57,191 nt of DNA from Lentilactobacillus kisonensis DSM 19906 = JCM 15041 (lineage in GTDB: Bacteria > Bacillota > Bacilli > Lactobacillales > Lactobacillaceae), in the NCBI RefSeq assembly GCF_001434135.1, contig NZ_AZEB01000019.1, positions 1 through 57,191 of the forward strand, read 5' to 3'. Every line of letters begins with the position of its first letter. Within the stretch, counting starts at the first letter, position 1. Position numbers and translations under genes: made by a program. Positions 36,833 through 45,890 of this stretch are shown in pieces. A model generated the notes under the pieces. It was given only the letters and a program-made list of their open reading frames with translations, had not been told where the DNA came from and ran no database searches.

Positions 36833-37665
36833 AAAAGAGAATAAAAAAAATACTGGTATTACTATCATTAGTGAGCTTAACCATTGTTCTTTCAGCTTGT
36901 AGTAATGCCCCGATTACTGAGCACAGTACGGGAATTTGGGATGGTTGGGTTGTCCTGAACTTCTCACGGGCGATTATCTGGTTGTCTCGGTTCTTTAGCG
37001 ATAACTATGGAATGGGAATTATTATCTTCACCATTTTAGTTAGAATTGTGATCTTACCTCTGATGATTTACCAAACCAGAAGTATGCGAAAGACGCAAGA
37101 GGTTCAACCACAGCTGAAAGCTTTGCAGAAGAAGTATTCTTCACGGGATGCTGAGACGATGCAAAAGCTACAGGCGGAACAAAAGAAACTTTACGCTGAA
37201 GCTGGAATTAACCCAATTGCTGGTTGCTTGCCACTGATTGTTCAGATGCCAATTCTGTTTGCTTTGTACCAAGCAATCTGGCGAACACATATCTTAAGAA
37301 GCGGCACCTTCTTCTGGTTACAATTAGGACATCCGGATCCGTACTTTATCTTGCCGATCTTAGCTGCTGTCTTTACGTTTATTTCATCTTGGTTAGCAAT
37401 GAAGGGCCAGCCAGAGTCAAATTCAATGACAACGATGATGACTGTTGGAATGCCATTCTTTATTCTAATTATGGCCGTTAGCTTACCATCCGCTTTGTCA
37501 CTTTACTGGGTGATCACCAACGCCTTCCAAGTAGGCCAAACATTGGTTATTCAAAATCCTTGGAAGATTCGTCGTGAGCGTGAGCAAAAACAGCGAGAAG
37601 AACGTGATCGGGAACGAGCCGTTAAGAAGGCAATTCGAAAAGCAAAACGAAGTAAAAAGAAGTAA
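36829..37665 (+). CDS. yidC: Membrane protein insertase YidC/Oxa1 (MisCA/SpoIIIJ type)
   Basis: Inserts and folds membrane proteins with or without the Sec channel. It is a lipoprotein with signal and lipobox LSAC (Cys at about 24), followed by five membrane helices (about 57-79, 130-150, 166-190, 200-218 and 224-240). The basic tail (about 245-278, rich in R and K) binds ribosomes. Length 278 is normal. TTG start at 36829, overlapping the rnpA stop (TTGA). Confidence 0.96.
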   Translation: MKKRIKKILVLLSLVSLTIVLSACSNAPITEHSTGIWDGWVVLNFSRAIIWLSRFFSDNYGMGIIIFTILVRIVILPLMIYQTRSMRKTQEVQPQLKALQKKYSSRDAETMQKLQAEQKKLYAEAGINPIAGCLPLIVQMPILFALYQAIWRTHILRSGTFFWLQLGHPDPYFILPILAAVFTFISSWLAMKGQPESNSMTTMMTVGMPFFILIMAVSLPSALSLYWVITNAFQVGQTLVIQNPWKIRREREQKQREERDRERAVKKAIRKAKRSKKK

Positions 37666-37737
37666 ATATGTCATTGAATAAATCTTTATTAGTTAAGGTC
37701 GCAGAATCGTTATCTGAGATGCTTACTTATAAGATTC

Positions 37738-37787
37738 AAAAAAACTCCCCGTCTAGGGCTGGCAACAGCCTTGGATGGGGAGTTTTT
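37738..37787 (+). terminator. Terminator after yidC
   Basis: AAAACTCCCC and GGGGAGTTTTT form a strong stem with an inner GGCTG/CAGCC hairpin and a T-run. Confidence 0.9.
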
Positions 37788-37855
37788 GATTTGAAAATAG
37801 TTAGATTGAGATAGTGCTATTTTGATTGTTTGCGGCGACTTGGGCAATTTGTCAT

Positions 37856-38408
37856 TAGGACAGCTTCTCCAGGCAACTGCCTATAAGTATTCCAGTTGAG
37901 ATTAGACTTCTTGGCAAAATAGTGAAAACTTGTTACGCCAAGTAAGGATCTGTGCGTAAGCACCTGTTAAGGAAAAATCTCCAAATCCAAAAGATTAATC
38001 GTTCTTGGCGACATAGAGAAAACGTGCTGAACCAAGCAGAAAGCTGCACCTAAGCTAGGCCGTTCAAAAATCCAAACCCAGGATTTCTGAACGGCCTAAC
38101 TTAGGCTCCGCTTTCTAAACGCTTGGTTCCGCACTCTGACCGCTTTGCTCATTTTATTTAGGACAGCTACGTCAGGCAGAAACCGTCGCGTAAGCACCTA
38201 TCCCAAAAATCCCAGACCCGGGGATTTCTGGGATAGGAGACTTACACCCCGGTTTCTAAACGCCTGACTCCGCTCACTTTATTTAGTAGGACAGCTCCGC
38301 AAAGCAGAAACTTCCACATAAGCACCTCGAACAAAAATCCCCCAAAACCAGGGATTTCTGTCCGAGGAGACTTATGTTCCAGTTTCTAAGCGCTTTGCTT
38401 TGCTCACT
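37856..38408. repeat. Long-hairpin repeat array: two fragments and three copies
   Basis: Fragments at about 37856-37905 and 37925-37990. Copies at 38022-38137 (outer ACCAAGC / GCTTGGT, inner AGGCCGTTC / GAACGGCCT), 38159-38278 (outer GTCAGGC / GCCTGAC, inner CCTATCCC / GGGATAGG) and 38287-38408 (outer GCAAAGC / GCTTTGC, inner CCTCG / CGAGG). All are in the same orientation. The last two bases of the final copy form part of the CDF transporter stop codon (38407-38409). No gene lies in 37666-38406. Confidence 0.9.
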
Positions 38409-39369
38409 AATCTACGTTCACCGGATTATCCTTCAAACTTACCGGATAGGCCATAACGTCTGCATCCAAAATGTCGTACTGAGTCATTAAAGCATGTTCA
38501 ACCCTTTCGCCAATTAAGAAGGCGGTTTTTAAGTTGGTGTCGTCATCTAGGTAGACACCGATTTTCATTACCACTTGATCGCCCAGCCAGCGGGGTTCAA
38601 TCCCTTGAACACCGAGGACCCCGGGGATTTCACTAATTGTCTTACTATATTTTTCAATTGAGGCAGGGTTAAAACCTTCTGTGAGTCTCATAATAGTTGT
38701 TTTAAAGATCAAAATTGAGGCGTGTAAAATTAAGAAACCAACGACAATGGTTGCAACCCCATCAAGCCAGTGAGCACCTAAGTAGGCACCACCGATTGAC
38801 AGGAATGTCCCTAAACTAGTCCACGCATCGCTTTTTAAATCCTGACCAGATGCTTTAAGGGCTTGGTTATTTAATTCCGCTCCCTTTAATGAGTTGTACT
38901 TTGCTAAAATCGAAATGATGAACGCTGACAAAAGACTAATGCCTAGCGACCAAATATTCGGATTGACCAAGTGGCCCTCAAAGAAATTACGAACTGCAAA
39001 ACCACCATCAACCAAAATTTGAATACTAACTGCGAACATAATGGTGGCTGATAAAAGGGCGGCAATATTTTCATACTGCCAGTGGCCTAAAATATGATTT
39101 GAATCTGGTGGCCGGCGAGAAACTCTGAGGCCAATAATTAAAATTGCCGCGCCACAGACACCGGTTAAATTATTGAGACCATCGGCAATCAAGACGGTGA
39201 TATGGTTCCAATAACCAACAATTAGTTCGGCGGTCATGATAAGTGCATAGGACGTTAAGTTTGCGTACGTTATCTTCTGGGCCTCTTGAAGCTTACTAAG
39301 CCGGTGCTGACGGTCTATTTGAATGTTTCGACCAGCATCATACTGATTAATATTTGCCAAAATTGACAC
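38407..39369 (-). CDS. Cation diffusion facilitator (MntE-like CDF) transporter
   Basis: Divalent metal exporter of the CDF family, 320 residues: six membrane helices (about 37-230) and a cytoplasmic C-terminal domain (about 232-320). The first metal motif reads ADGLNNLTG, where relatives usually have ADGLNNxTD, so one liganding Asp appears replaced by Gly. The fifth-helix motif DLKSD and the SNHILGHWQYE loop are present. Metal is probably Mn, Fe or Zn; the altered site makes activity uncertain. It is inserted between yidC and jag, head-on to both. Confidence 0.85.
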   Translation of the reverse strand: MSILANINQYDAGRNIQIDRQHRLSKLQEAQKITYANLTSYALIMTAELIVGYWNHITVLIADGLNNLTGVCGAAILIIGLRVSRRPPDSNHILGHWQYENIAALLSATIMFAVSIQILVDGGFAVRNFFEGHLVNPNIWSLGISLLSAFIISILAKYNSLKGAELNNQALKASGQDLKSDAWTSLGTFLSIGGAYLGAHWLDGVATIVVGFLILHASILIFKTTIMRLTEGFNPASIEKYSKTISEIPGVLGVQGIEPRWLGDQVVMKIGVYLDDDTNLKTAFLIGERVEHALMTQYDILDADVMAYPVSLKDNPVNVD

Positions 39370-39604
39370 TTCCTAAAACGAAAACTATTAGATTTCTATA
39401 TCACTGTTAAGCTAATAAAAATATAGAAGTTATTACCGTCTATTATACCGATTTGATAAAGGTTTGGTTAAATGATGGCTCTAAAGTCATCATTTATTTC
39501 AAAGTTTCCGATTAGTTTGCGTTTTTTATCGGAAACCATTTATAAATGATTGTTTTTATGCTAATATAAATTAGTTAAATCCATTCAAATAAAGGGAGTT
39601 TATT

Positions 39605-40315
39605 ATGACAATTTACTCTGGAAAAACCATCCAAGACGCCGTAGAACAAGGACTTACTGCATTATCACTCACTCAGGACCAAGTTGAAGTAACGGTTATT
39701 CAACAACCCAAAAAGGGATTTTTAGGTTTCGGTCGCAAACCAGCTCAAATCGAAATAACGAAGAAGAACCTCGCTAAGGCTAATAATAGCAACGTTCATT
39801 TAAAATCAGAAACCAATCATAAAGACCATGAATCAACTACAAGTGACGAAAAAACGATCGACTTAGAAGATGTTTCGCAACAGCTCGCTAACTACTTAAG
39901 TGATGTCATTAAGGCGATGGGCTTTTCGTTTAAATTAAAGTTGGATATTAAAAATAAGCACACAATTTATATCGATATTGATACCGATCAGGAGAGCCGC
40001 TTAATTGGTCGGCACGGGCGAACGATTAACGCACTGCAGAACCTTTCTCAAATATTTATTAACCGGTTGGGCGCTAATAATGTCGATGTCGAACTAGATA
40101 CGGCCAACTATCGTTCTAGAAGAAGTGACGCTTTAAAACAACTGGCTGAAAAAACCGCACGAAATGCAATTGCGAACGGAAAACCAGTTTACCTTAACCC
40201 AATGCCGTCCTTTGAACGTAAACAAATTCATAACGTGTTGTCGGATAATGAATATGTCATTACCTATTCCACTGGTAAAGAACCACACCGGGTAATTGTT
40301 GTTGCACCAAAGTAA
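39605..40315 (+). CDS. jag: RNA-binding protein Jag (KhpB/EloR)
   Basis: RNA-binding protein that partners KhpA and affects cell elongation and division in related cocci and lactobacilli. The Jag_N domain (about 1-50, with KKGFLGFGRKPA), a short polar linker (about 55-90), a KH domain with LIGRHGRTINALQ (about 132-145) and an R3H domain with the LNPMPSFERKQIHNVL segment (about 198-213) are visible. Length 236. GGGAG precedes the ATG. It normally follows yidC directly; here the repeats and the CDF gene separate them. Confidence 0.95.
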   Translation: MTIYSGKTIQDAVEQGLTALSLTQDQVEVTVIQQPKKGFLGFGRKPAQIEITKKNLAKANNSNVHLKSETNHKDHESTTSDEKTIDLEDVSQQLANYLSDVIKAMGFSFKLKLDIKNKHTIYIDIDTDQESRLIGRHGRTINALQNLSQIFINRLGANNVDVELDTANYRSRRSDALKQLAEKTARNAIANGKPVYLNPMPSFERKQIHNVLSDNEYVITYSTGKEPHRVIVVAPK

Positions 40316-40409
40316 ATTCATCGGTGCTAACGCGATTTACAATTGACAAAGTACTCACTTTAAAATATTATAAGGTTAATCATTCTTATCTTAACTAGGT
40401 AAAGCAGTC

Positions 40410-40460
40410 AAAGTGCTTTATCCATGCTAGATCTTTTTAGCGTGGAGTGGCACTTTTTTT
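40410..40460 (+). terminator. Terminator after jag
   Basis: AAGTGC...CCATGCTA pairs with TAGCGTGG...GCACTT, followed by TTTTT. Confidence 0.8.
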
Positions 40461-40512
40461 GTGCGTTAATAATGGTTTTGTGGTTTAATAGTCACACGAT
40501 TAGTTGGTTTTA

Positions 40513-40888
40513 TAGGACAGCTGCGCAAAGCAGGAATCTGCGCGTAAGCACCTTTACCAAAAATCCCAGAACCGGGGATTCCTGGTAAAGGAGACTTACA
40601 CTCCGATTCCTAACCGCTTTGCTCCGCTCACTTATTATAGGACAGCTGCGCAAAGCAACAATCTGCGCGTAAGCACCTCTAACGAAAAATTCCAAACCCA
40701 GGAATTTCTCTTGGAGGAGACTTACACCTCGATTGTAAACCGCTTTGTTCCGCTCACTTAATTTAGTAGGACAGCTCCGCAAAGCAGAAACTTCCACATA
40801 AGCACCTCGAACAAAAATCCCTCAAAACCAGGGATTTCTGTCCGAGGAGACTTATGTTCCAGTTTCTAAGCGCTTTGTTCCGCTCACT
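40513..40888. repeat. Long-hairpin repeat array: three head-to-tail copies upstream of mnmE
   Basis: Copies at 40513-40632 (inner CCTTTACC / GGTAAAGG), 40638-40758 (inner CCTCTAACG / CTTGGAGG, imperfect) and 40767-40888 (inner CCTCG / CGAGG). All have GCAAAGC / GCTTTGC or GCTTTGT outer arms and the same orientation. The third is almost identical to the copy at 38287-38408. The array ends 23 bases before the mnmE start, so the mnmE transcript must either begin inside it or carry part of it. Confidence 0.9.
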
Positions 40889-40911
40889 TTATTTCGGAAG
40901 GAAGCTTAATC

Positions 40912-42306
40912 ATGGTTTTAACAACAACAGAATTTGACACAATAGCCGCAATTTCGACACCACCTGGTGAAGGTGGTATTTCGATTGTGCGTATTAGTGG
41001 CGAGGAAGCCTTAGACGTTGCGAAAAAAATCTATCGGGGAAAGAACCTTGATAAAGTTGCCAGCAACACCATTAACTACGGTCATATCGTCGATCCGGAG
41101 ACTAATGAAGAAATTGATGAGGTCATGCTTTCCGTGATGAGGGCGCCTCACACATACACTGAGGAAGATATTGTAGAAATCAACTGTCATGGTGGGATTG
41201 TTGCAACTAACCGAATTTTACAGCTAGTTTTAAGTACTGGCGCACGAATGGCTGAACCGGGCGAGTTTACTAAGCGCGCATTTTTAAATGGGCGCATTGA
41301 TTTATCACAATCAGAAGCCGTTATGGATTTGATTGAAGCTAAGACTGACCGATCGATGAAGGCAGCTATCAGTCAGTTAGATGGTAATCTATCCCATCTG
41401 ATTAAGCACCTTAGAAAGGATATCCTCGACGTTCTTGCTCAGGTTGAGGTTAATATTGATTATCCGGAATACGACGATGTTGAAACGATGACGAGTAAAC
41501 TACTTCGTGAAAAAGCGACTGACGTCCATGCCCGAATTGTCCAGCTATTGAGCACTGCTAAGCAAGGTAAAATTCTCCGCGAAGGGCTAGCCACTTCGAT
41601 TATTGGACGCCCTAACGTTGGTAAATCTAGCTTGCTGAATAATTTACTTCACGAAGACAAGGCAATTGTTACCGACGTTCCTGGAACCACACGAGATGTC
41701 TTGGAAGAATACGTTAACGTTCGCGGGGTACCACTAAAACTGGTTGACACGGCCGGTATCCGGGATACCCAGGATAAAGTTGAAAAAATTGGTGTGGACC
41801 GATCTCGAAAAGCAATTGATAGTGCTGATTTAGTCCTGCTGGTTCTTAATGCAAGCGAAGCCCTTACTGATGAGGACAAGAAGTTATTGGCAGCAACAAA
41901 AGCCAAACAGCGAATTATCGTTTTAAATAAGACGGACTTACCAACCAAAATTGAGTTGACACAACTTAAAGCAATTACGAACGGGAAAAACATCATTTCG
42001 ACCTCTGCAATTAAGGCGAATGGTTTGTCGCAACTTGAAGAACTCATTGCAAACATGTTCTTTAACGAAGGAATTGAAACGAGTCAAAATGACATTATGG
42101 TGACGAATGCCCGCCACATTGGGCTATTAAACCAAGCCAAGTCAGCACTCGAAGATGTTATTAAGGGACTTGATGCTGAGATGCCAGTTGATTTAGTGCA
42201 GATTGATATGACACGATGCTGGGATTTTCTCGGCGAAATTACGGGTGACAGTTACCAAGATGAACTGATTGATCAACTATTTAGTCAATTCTGTCTAGGA
42301 AAATAG
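40912..42306 (+). CDS. mnmE: tRNA modification GTPase MnmE (TrmE)
   Basis: Works with MnmG to place the carboxymethylaminomethyl group on U34 of certain tRNAs. The N-terminal formyl-folate-binding domain (start [16 protein letters not shown]) is followed by a helical domain and an inserted GTPase domain with G1 GRPNVGKSS (about 226-234), G3 DTAGIRDT and G4 NKTD. The C-terminal CLGK contains the catalytic Cys. Length 464 is normal. GGAAGGA precedes the ATG. Confidence 0.98.
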   Translation: MVLTTTEFDTIAAISTPPGEGGISIVRISGEEALDVAKKIYRGKNLDKVASNTINYGHIVDPETNEEIDEVMLSVMRAPHTYTEEDIVEINCHGGIVATNRILQLVLSTGARMAEPGEFTKRAFLNGRIDLSQSEAVMDLIEAKTDRSMKAAISQLDGNLSHLIKHLRKDILDVLAQVEVNIDYPEYDDVETMTSKLLREKATDVHARIVQLLSTAKQGKILREGLATSIIGRPNVGKSSLLNNLLHEDKAIVTDVPGTTRDVLEEYVNVRGVPLKLVDTAGIRDTQDKVEKIGVDRSRKAIDSADLVLLVLNASEALTDEDKKLLAATKAKQRIIVLNKTDLPTKIELTQLKAITNGKNIISTSAIKANGLSQLEELIANMFFNEGIETSQNDIMVTNARHIGLLNQAKSALEDVIKGLDAEMPVDLVQIDMTRCWDFLGEITGDSYQDELIDQLFSQFCLGK

Positions 42307-42308
42307 CG

Positions 42309-42324
42309 TGTTTCATGTGAAACA
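42309..42324. other. parS site between mnmE and mnmG
   Basis: TGTTTCATGTGAAACA, identical to the site upstream of gyrA and one base from the perfect consensus. It lies in the 35-base gap between the mnmE stop and the mnmG start. parA, parB, noc and rsmG, which often follow mnmG, are not in this window. Confidence 0.9.
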
Positions 42325-42341
42325 TGTATGGAGGAATTTTG

Positions 42342-44273
42342 TTGAAAAGTTTACGAGTAAGCGATGTTAAGCAAAAATATCGCGCACAAGATTATGACGT
42401 TATTGTGGTTGGTGCAGGTCATGCTGGCTGTGAAGCTGCTTTGGCGGCCGCCCGTATGGGAAATAAAACCCTTCTGTTGACAATTAATTTGGATATGGTT
42501 GCATTTATGCCATGTAATCCATCGGTTGGTGGTCCAGCCAAAGGAACGGTTGTCAGAGAAGTTGATGCGTTAGGTGGCGAAATGGGCCGAAACATTGATA
42601 AGACCTACATTCAAATGAGAATGCTCAATACTGGAAAAGGGCCAGCGGTTCAAGCGCTAAGAGCCCAAGCAGATAAGCATGCCTATCACGCTGAGATGAA
42701 ACATACGATTGAAAAAGAACCAAACTTAACGTTGCGCCAAGGGATTGTTGATTCCCTGATTGTTGAGGACGGCATTTGCAAGGGTGTGGTGACGAACACA
42801 GGCGCCCAGTACCAAGCTAAAGCAGTTGTCATCGCTGCTGGAACGGCTGCTCGCGGTAAGATCATTATTGGCGAGTTGATGTATGCATCTGGTCCTAACA
42901 ATTCACAGCCAGCCGAAAAGCTATCTGGTAACCTTGAGGAGTTGGGATTTGATCTGGAACGATTCAAAACGGGAACCCCACCACGGGTTGACGGTACCAC
43001 AATTGATTATTCAAAAACCGAAGAGCAGCCCGGAGACGAAAATCCACATCATTTTAGTTTTGAGTCGGATGATGCTGATTATTTAGCGGTCAAGGACCAG
43101 CTGTCTTGCTGGTTAACTTACACAAATGAAACAACTCATAAAATTATTCGTGATAATTTAGACCGGGCACCCATGTTTACTGGGGTTATTGAAGGGGTTG
43201 GCCCGCGCTATTGCCCATCCATTGAAGATAAAATTGTTCGGTTTGCGGATAAGAGCCGCCACCAACTCTTCTTAGAGCCAGAGGGACGTCAGACAGAGGA
43301 GTGGTATGTCGATGGCTTATCAACTTCAATGCCAGAAGAAGTTCAACAAAGTATGATCCATACAATTGCCGGTTTGGAAAATGCACAAATGATGCGGCCA
43401 GGTTATGCGATTGAATACGACGTGGTTGCGCCATATCAACTAAAGCCAACTTTGGAAACAAAAGTGGTTCAAAACCTATTTACGGCTGGTCAAACTAACG
43501 GGACTTCTGGTTACGAAGAGGCGGCTGGTCAAGGCTTGATTGCTGGGATTAATGCCGGTCGGCGGGCACTTGGAAAGGGACCGTTTGTGTTGAAGCGTAA
43601 CGAAGCTTATATCGGCGTTATGATTGATGATTTGGTCACTAAGGGAACCAAAGAACCCTATCGATTATTGACCAGCCGGGCAGAGTACCGGTTGTTACTA
43701 CGAACGGATAATGCTGACATGCGCTTAACTGAGAAGGGCCATGAAATTGGGTTGATTTCTGATGCCCGGTATCAAAAATTCTTGGCTAAGAAGCGGGCGA
43801 TTGACGCAGAATTGGACCGCTTAAGCAACATTCGGATTAAGCCTTCTGATGAAGTTAACGCCTTTGTTCAAGAGCACGGTGATAAACCATTACAAGATGG
43901 GGTTATTGCGGCCATTTTCTTGCGACGGCCTTACGTAGATTATCAGACCTTAATGCGGTTCATCCCGGCGTCGGATCAACAATTAGATCGCCACGTGATT
44001 GAACAGGTTGAAATTCAGACCAAGTATGCGGGTTATATTAAAAAGGCTGAACAGAGCGTTGCCAAGATGAAAAAGATGGAAGCTAAAAAAATTCCTGACC
44101 GAATTGATTATGATGCGATCGATGGAATCGCGACTGAAGCTCGTCAAAAGCTACAGAAAATTCATCCAGAAACAATTGCCCAAGCGTCGCGAATTAGTGG
44201 GGTTAATCCTGCTGACATTGCGATATTGAGTGTGTATATTCAACAAGGAAAAATAACTAAATTAGCCCAATAG
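42342..44273 (+). CDS. mnmG: tRNA U34 carboxymethylaminomethyl-modifying enzyme MnmG (GidA)
   Basis: FAD-dependent partner of MnmE. The Rossmann motif [19 protein letters not shown], the [11 protein letters not shown] signature and the C-terminal helical domain for MnmE and tRNA are intact. The start taken is TTG 42342-42344, seven bases after GGAGG, giving 643 residues; ATG 42324 overlaps parS and contains the Shine-Dalgarno. Probably co-transcribed with mnmE. Confidence 0.97.
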   Translation: MKSLRVSDVKQKYRAQDYDVIVVGAGHAGCEAALAAARMGNKTLLLTINLDMVAFMPCNPSVGGPAKGTVVREVDALGGEMGRNIDKTYIQMRMLNTGKGPAVQALRAQADKHAYHAEMKHTIEKEPNLTLRQGIVDSLIVEDGICKGVVTNTGAQYQAKAVVIAAGTAARGKIIIGELMYASGPNNSQPAEKLSGNLEELGFDLERFKTGTPPRVDGTTIDYSKTEEQPGDENPHHFSFESDDADYLAVKDQLSCWLTYTNETTHKIIRDNLDRAPMFTGVIEGVGPRYCPSIEDKIVRFADKSRHQLFLEPEGRQTEEWYVDGLSTSMPEEVQQSMIHTIAGLENAQMMRPGYAIEYDVVAPYQLKPTLETKVVQNLFTAGQTNGTSGYEEAAGQGLIAGINAGRRALGKGPFVLKRNEAYIGVMIDDLVTKGTKEPYRLLTSRAEYRLLLRTDNADMRLTEKGHEIGLISDARYQKFLAKKRAIDAELDRLSNIRIKPSDEVNAFVQEHGDKPLQDGVIAAIFLRRPYVDYQTLMRFIPASDQQLDRHVIEQVEIQTKYAGYIKKAEQSVAKMKKMEAKKIPDRIDYDAIDGIATEARQKLQKIHPETIAQASRISGVNPADIAILSVYIQQGKITKLAQ

Positions 44274-44288
44274 TGCGTTTGTTTTGCT

Positions 44289-44325
44289 AAGGTGGTGGAC
44301 AGAGATTGTCTTGCCGCCTTTTTTG
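44289..44325 (+). terminator. Terminator after mnmG
   Basis: AAGGTGG...GGACA pairs with TGTCT...CCGCCTT (some G-U pairs), followed by TTTT. Confidence 0.75.
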
Positions 44326-44413
44326 ATGTTCTTTTAAAATAGCGAGGCAAAAATCCCCATTAATAATTACCTATGAGTTATGATACAGATGCGAATTATG
44401 ATATGTATTATTT

Positions 44414-44533
44414 TAGGACAGCTACGCAAAGCAGGGATCTGCGCGTAAGCACCTCTAACAAAAATCCCAAAACCAGGGATTTCTGTTAGAGGAGACTTAC
44501 ACTCCGATCCCTAACCGCTTTGCTCCGCTCACT
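44414..44533. repeat. Long-hairpin repeat, complete copy
   Basis: Outer arms GCAAAGC / GCTTTGC, middle GGGATC / GATCCC, inner CCTCTAACA / TGTTAGAGG. Orientation TAGGACAGC left, GCTCACT right. A second copy, broken by a MITE, follows 6 bases later. Confidence 0.9.
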
Positions 44534-44539
44534 TGTTTA

Positions 44540-44810
44540 TAGGACAGCTACGCAAAGGCTCTTTCCATGATTCAGCGATTATTGATGCTTCACTCAATAA
44601 TAATTGCTTGCTTTTCAAACCGCTGATCAAGAATATATCAAACCGGTTGTTCTTTTTACTACTCTGTTGATCAAGGCATCGTTAATTTATGGAAAGAGCC
44701 TACGCAAAGCAGAAGCTTGCACCTAAGCCATCTCGACCAGAAATCCAAGCCCAGGATTTCCGGCCAAGATAACTTAGGCTCCAGCTTCTAAGCGCTTTGC
44801 TTCGCTCACT
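44540..44810. repeat. Long-hairpin repeat, copy interrupted by a MITE
   Basis: TAGGACAGCTACGCAAA (44540-44556) continues at 44709 (GCAGAAGC...) after removal of 44557-44700 and one target duplicate. The restored copy has arms GCAAAGC / GCTTTGC, AGAAGC / GCTTCT, CCTAAG / CTTAGG. It ends 19 bases before the SDR gene start, so it supplies part of that gene's upstream region. Confidence 0.88.
44549..44708. mobile_element. 144-bp MITE with 8-bp target duplication, ISL3-like ends
   Basis: Element 44557-44700 has terminal inverted repeats GGCTCTTTCCAT / ATGGAAAGAGCC and is flanked by perfect direct repeats TACGCAAA (44549-44556 and 44701-44708). It has no coding capacity. ISL3-family insertion sequences make 8-bp duplications and have ends starting GGCTCTTT or GGTTCTTT, so this is probably an ISL3-derived miniature element moved by a transposase elsewhere in the genome. 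Confidence 0.9.
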
Positions 44811-44829
44811 TGTTTTTAAGGGGAAAGAT

Positions 44830-45579
44830 ATGATGAGTAACAAAATTGCAGTTGTGACAAATGCCGCTGATGGGATTGGCTTGGCAATTTCAAAGAAATT
44901 AATGGATCGGGGAATCCAGGTTGTTGCTGCCGGAGACAATAAAGATGCCTTAGGGGAAGTCAGTCATGATTATAAACTCTTTGATGGACAATATGTGGAT
45001 GCAACTAATGAAGCAGCAGTCAAGAATTTTGTGGAATATGTTGTTGATAGTTATGGTCAAATTAACTATTCTTTTCAGATTGCGGCTGATTCGCAATTTG
45101 GTTTGATTGTTAAAAGGCGATTGGCTGATTGGAATTATATGATTAATTTAGTATTGAGTGGCGTTTTTTCGTTCGTTAAGTACGTTGGCCGCCAAATGAA
45201 ACGACAGCAGAGTGGCCAGATTGTCAATATTTCGTCGCTAGCCGCTCACGTTCAATCGTATGATCCAAAAGATTATTCAGCCATCAAATCAGCAATTAGT
45301 CTATTTACCAAAAGCGCAGCGCTCGAACTTGAAGAAGACAATATTCAGGTCAATACGATCATTCCGGGGATTGTTAGGAAAAAATCTGTAGTCAAAACGA
45401 GTACTGGCCGCCCACTGGCAGAGCAAAAGCGACTTTCAGTAAAGCGACCGGCAGACCCGGAAGAAATTGCTGGCCCAGCTATTTTTTTAACTAGTGATGA
45501 AGCAAGTTATATCAATGGTACGACGTTGGTTGTCGATGGTGGCTGGGAAATTACGGGATATCCGGATGTAAAAGTATAG
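44830..45579 (+). CDS. Short-chain dehydrogenase/reductase (SDR) family protein
   Basis: Classical NAD(P)-dependent SDR of 249 residues. Cofactor motif TNAADGIGLA near the start, structural QIAAD in place of the usual NNAG, active-site Ser in NISSLAAH, Tyr-Lys pair YSAIK, and the C-terminal FLTSDEASYINGTTLVVDGG. Substrate is unknown; acetoin/diacetyl reductases and 3-oxoacyl reductases share this layout. The start is one of two adjacent ATGs behind AAGGGG. The stop codon TAG overlaps the first bases of a hairpin repeat. Confidence 0.88.
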   Translation: MMSNKIAVVTNAADGIGLAISKKLMDRGIQVVAAGDNKDALGEVSHDYKLFDGQYVDATNEAAVKNFVEYVVDSYGQINYSFQIAADSQFGLIVKRRLADWNYMINLVLSGVFSFVKYVGRQMKRQQSGQIVNISSLAAHVQSYDPKDYSAIKSAISLFTKSAALELEEDNIQVNTIIPGIVRKKSVVKTSTGRPLAEQKRLSVKRPADPEEIAGPAIFLTSDEASYINGTTLVVDGGWEITGYPDVKV

Positions 45580-45700
45580 TGAGCGTAGCAAAGCGGTTAG
45601 GGATCGGAGCATAAGTCTCCCCACCCAGAAATCCCTGGGCTTTGGGGATTTTTGGGTGGGGTGCTTATGTGCAGATCCCTGCTTTTGCGGAGCGGTCCTA
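45578..45700. repeat. Long-hairpin repeat, single copy after the SDR gene
   Basis: Reverse orientation. Outer arms GCAAAGC / GCTTTTGC, middle GGATCGGAGCATAAG / CTTATGTGCAGATCC (imperfect), inner CCCCACCCA / TGGGTGGGG. Its AGTGAGCG start shares two bases with the TAG stop of the SDR gene. Confidence 0.9.
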
Positions 45701-45814
45701 ATCTATCCAATGAAAAACAATCACTAAAGAACTTCTGTATATCAAAAGAAAGCTTAGCCCATTTCCGCGTGATGTAGTGCGCCTTTTCACTGGGCCATTA
45801 TTTTTGTCAAATAA

Positions 45815-45856
45815 CAAAAGGCCATCGTTCGAAATAAGAACGGTGGCCTTAATTTT
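45815..45856. terminator. Bidirectional terminator between the SDR and exporter genes
   Basis: AAGGCCATCGTTC pairs with GAACGGTGGCCTT (one G-U), with A-rich sequence before and T-rich sequence after. It serves the exporter gene on the minus strand and probably plus-strand transcripts too. Confidence 0.8.
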
Positions 45857-45890
45857 GCTGTTGTGGAAGTAAATGACAACTGCTCAATTT

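Noticed and set aside
44557-44700. A small RNA gene with a perfect terminal stem
   Set aside because: The terminal inverted repeats with exact 8-bp direct duplications of the interrupted repeat show a transposition product instead.
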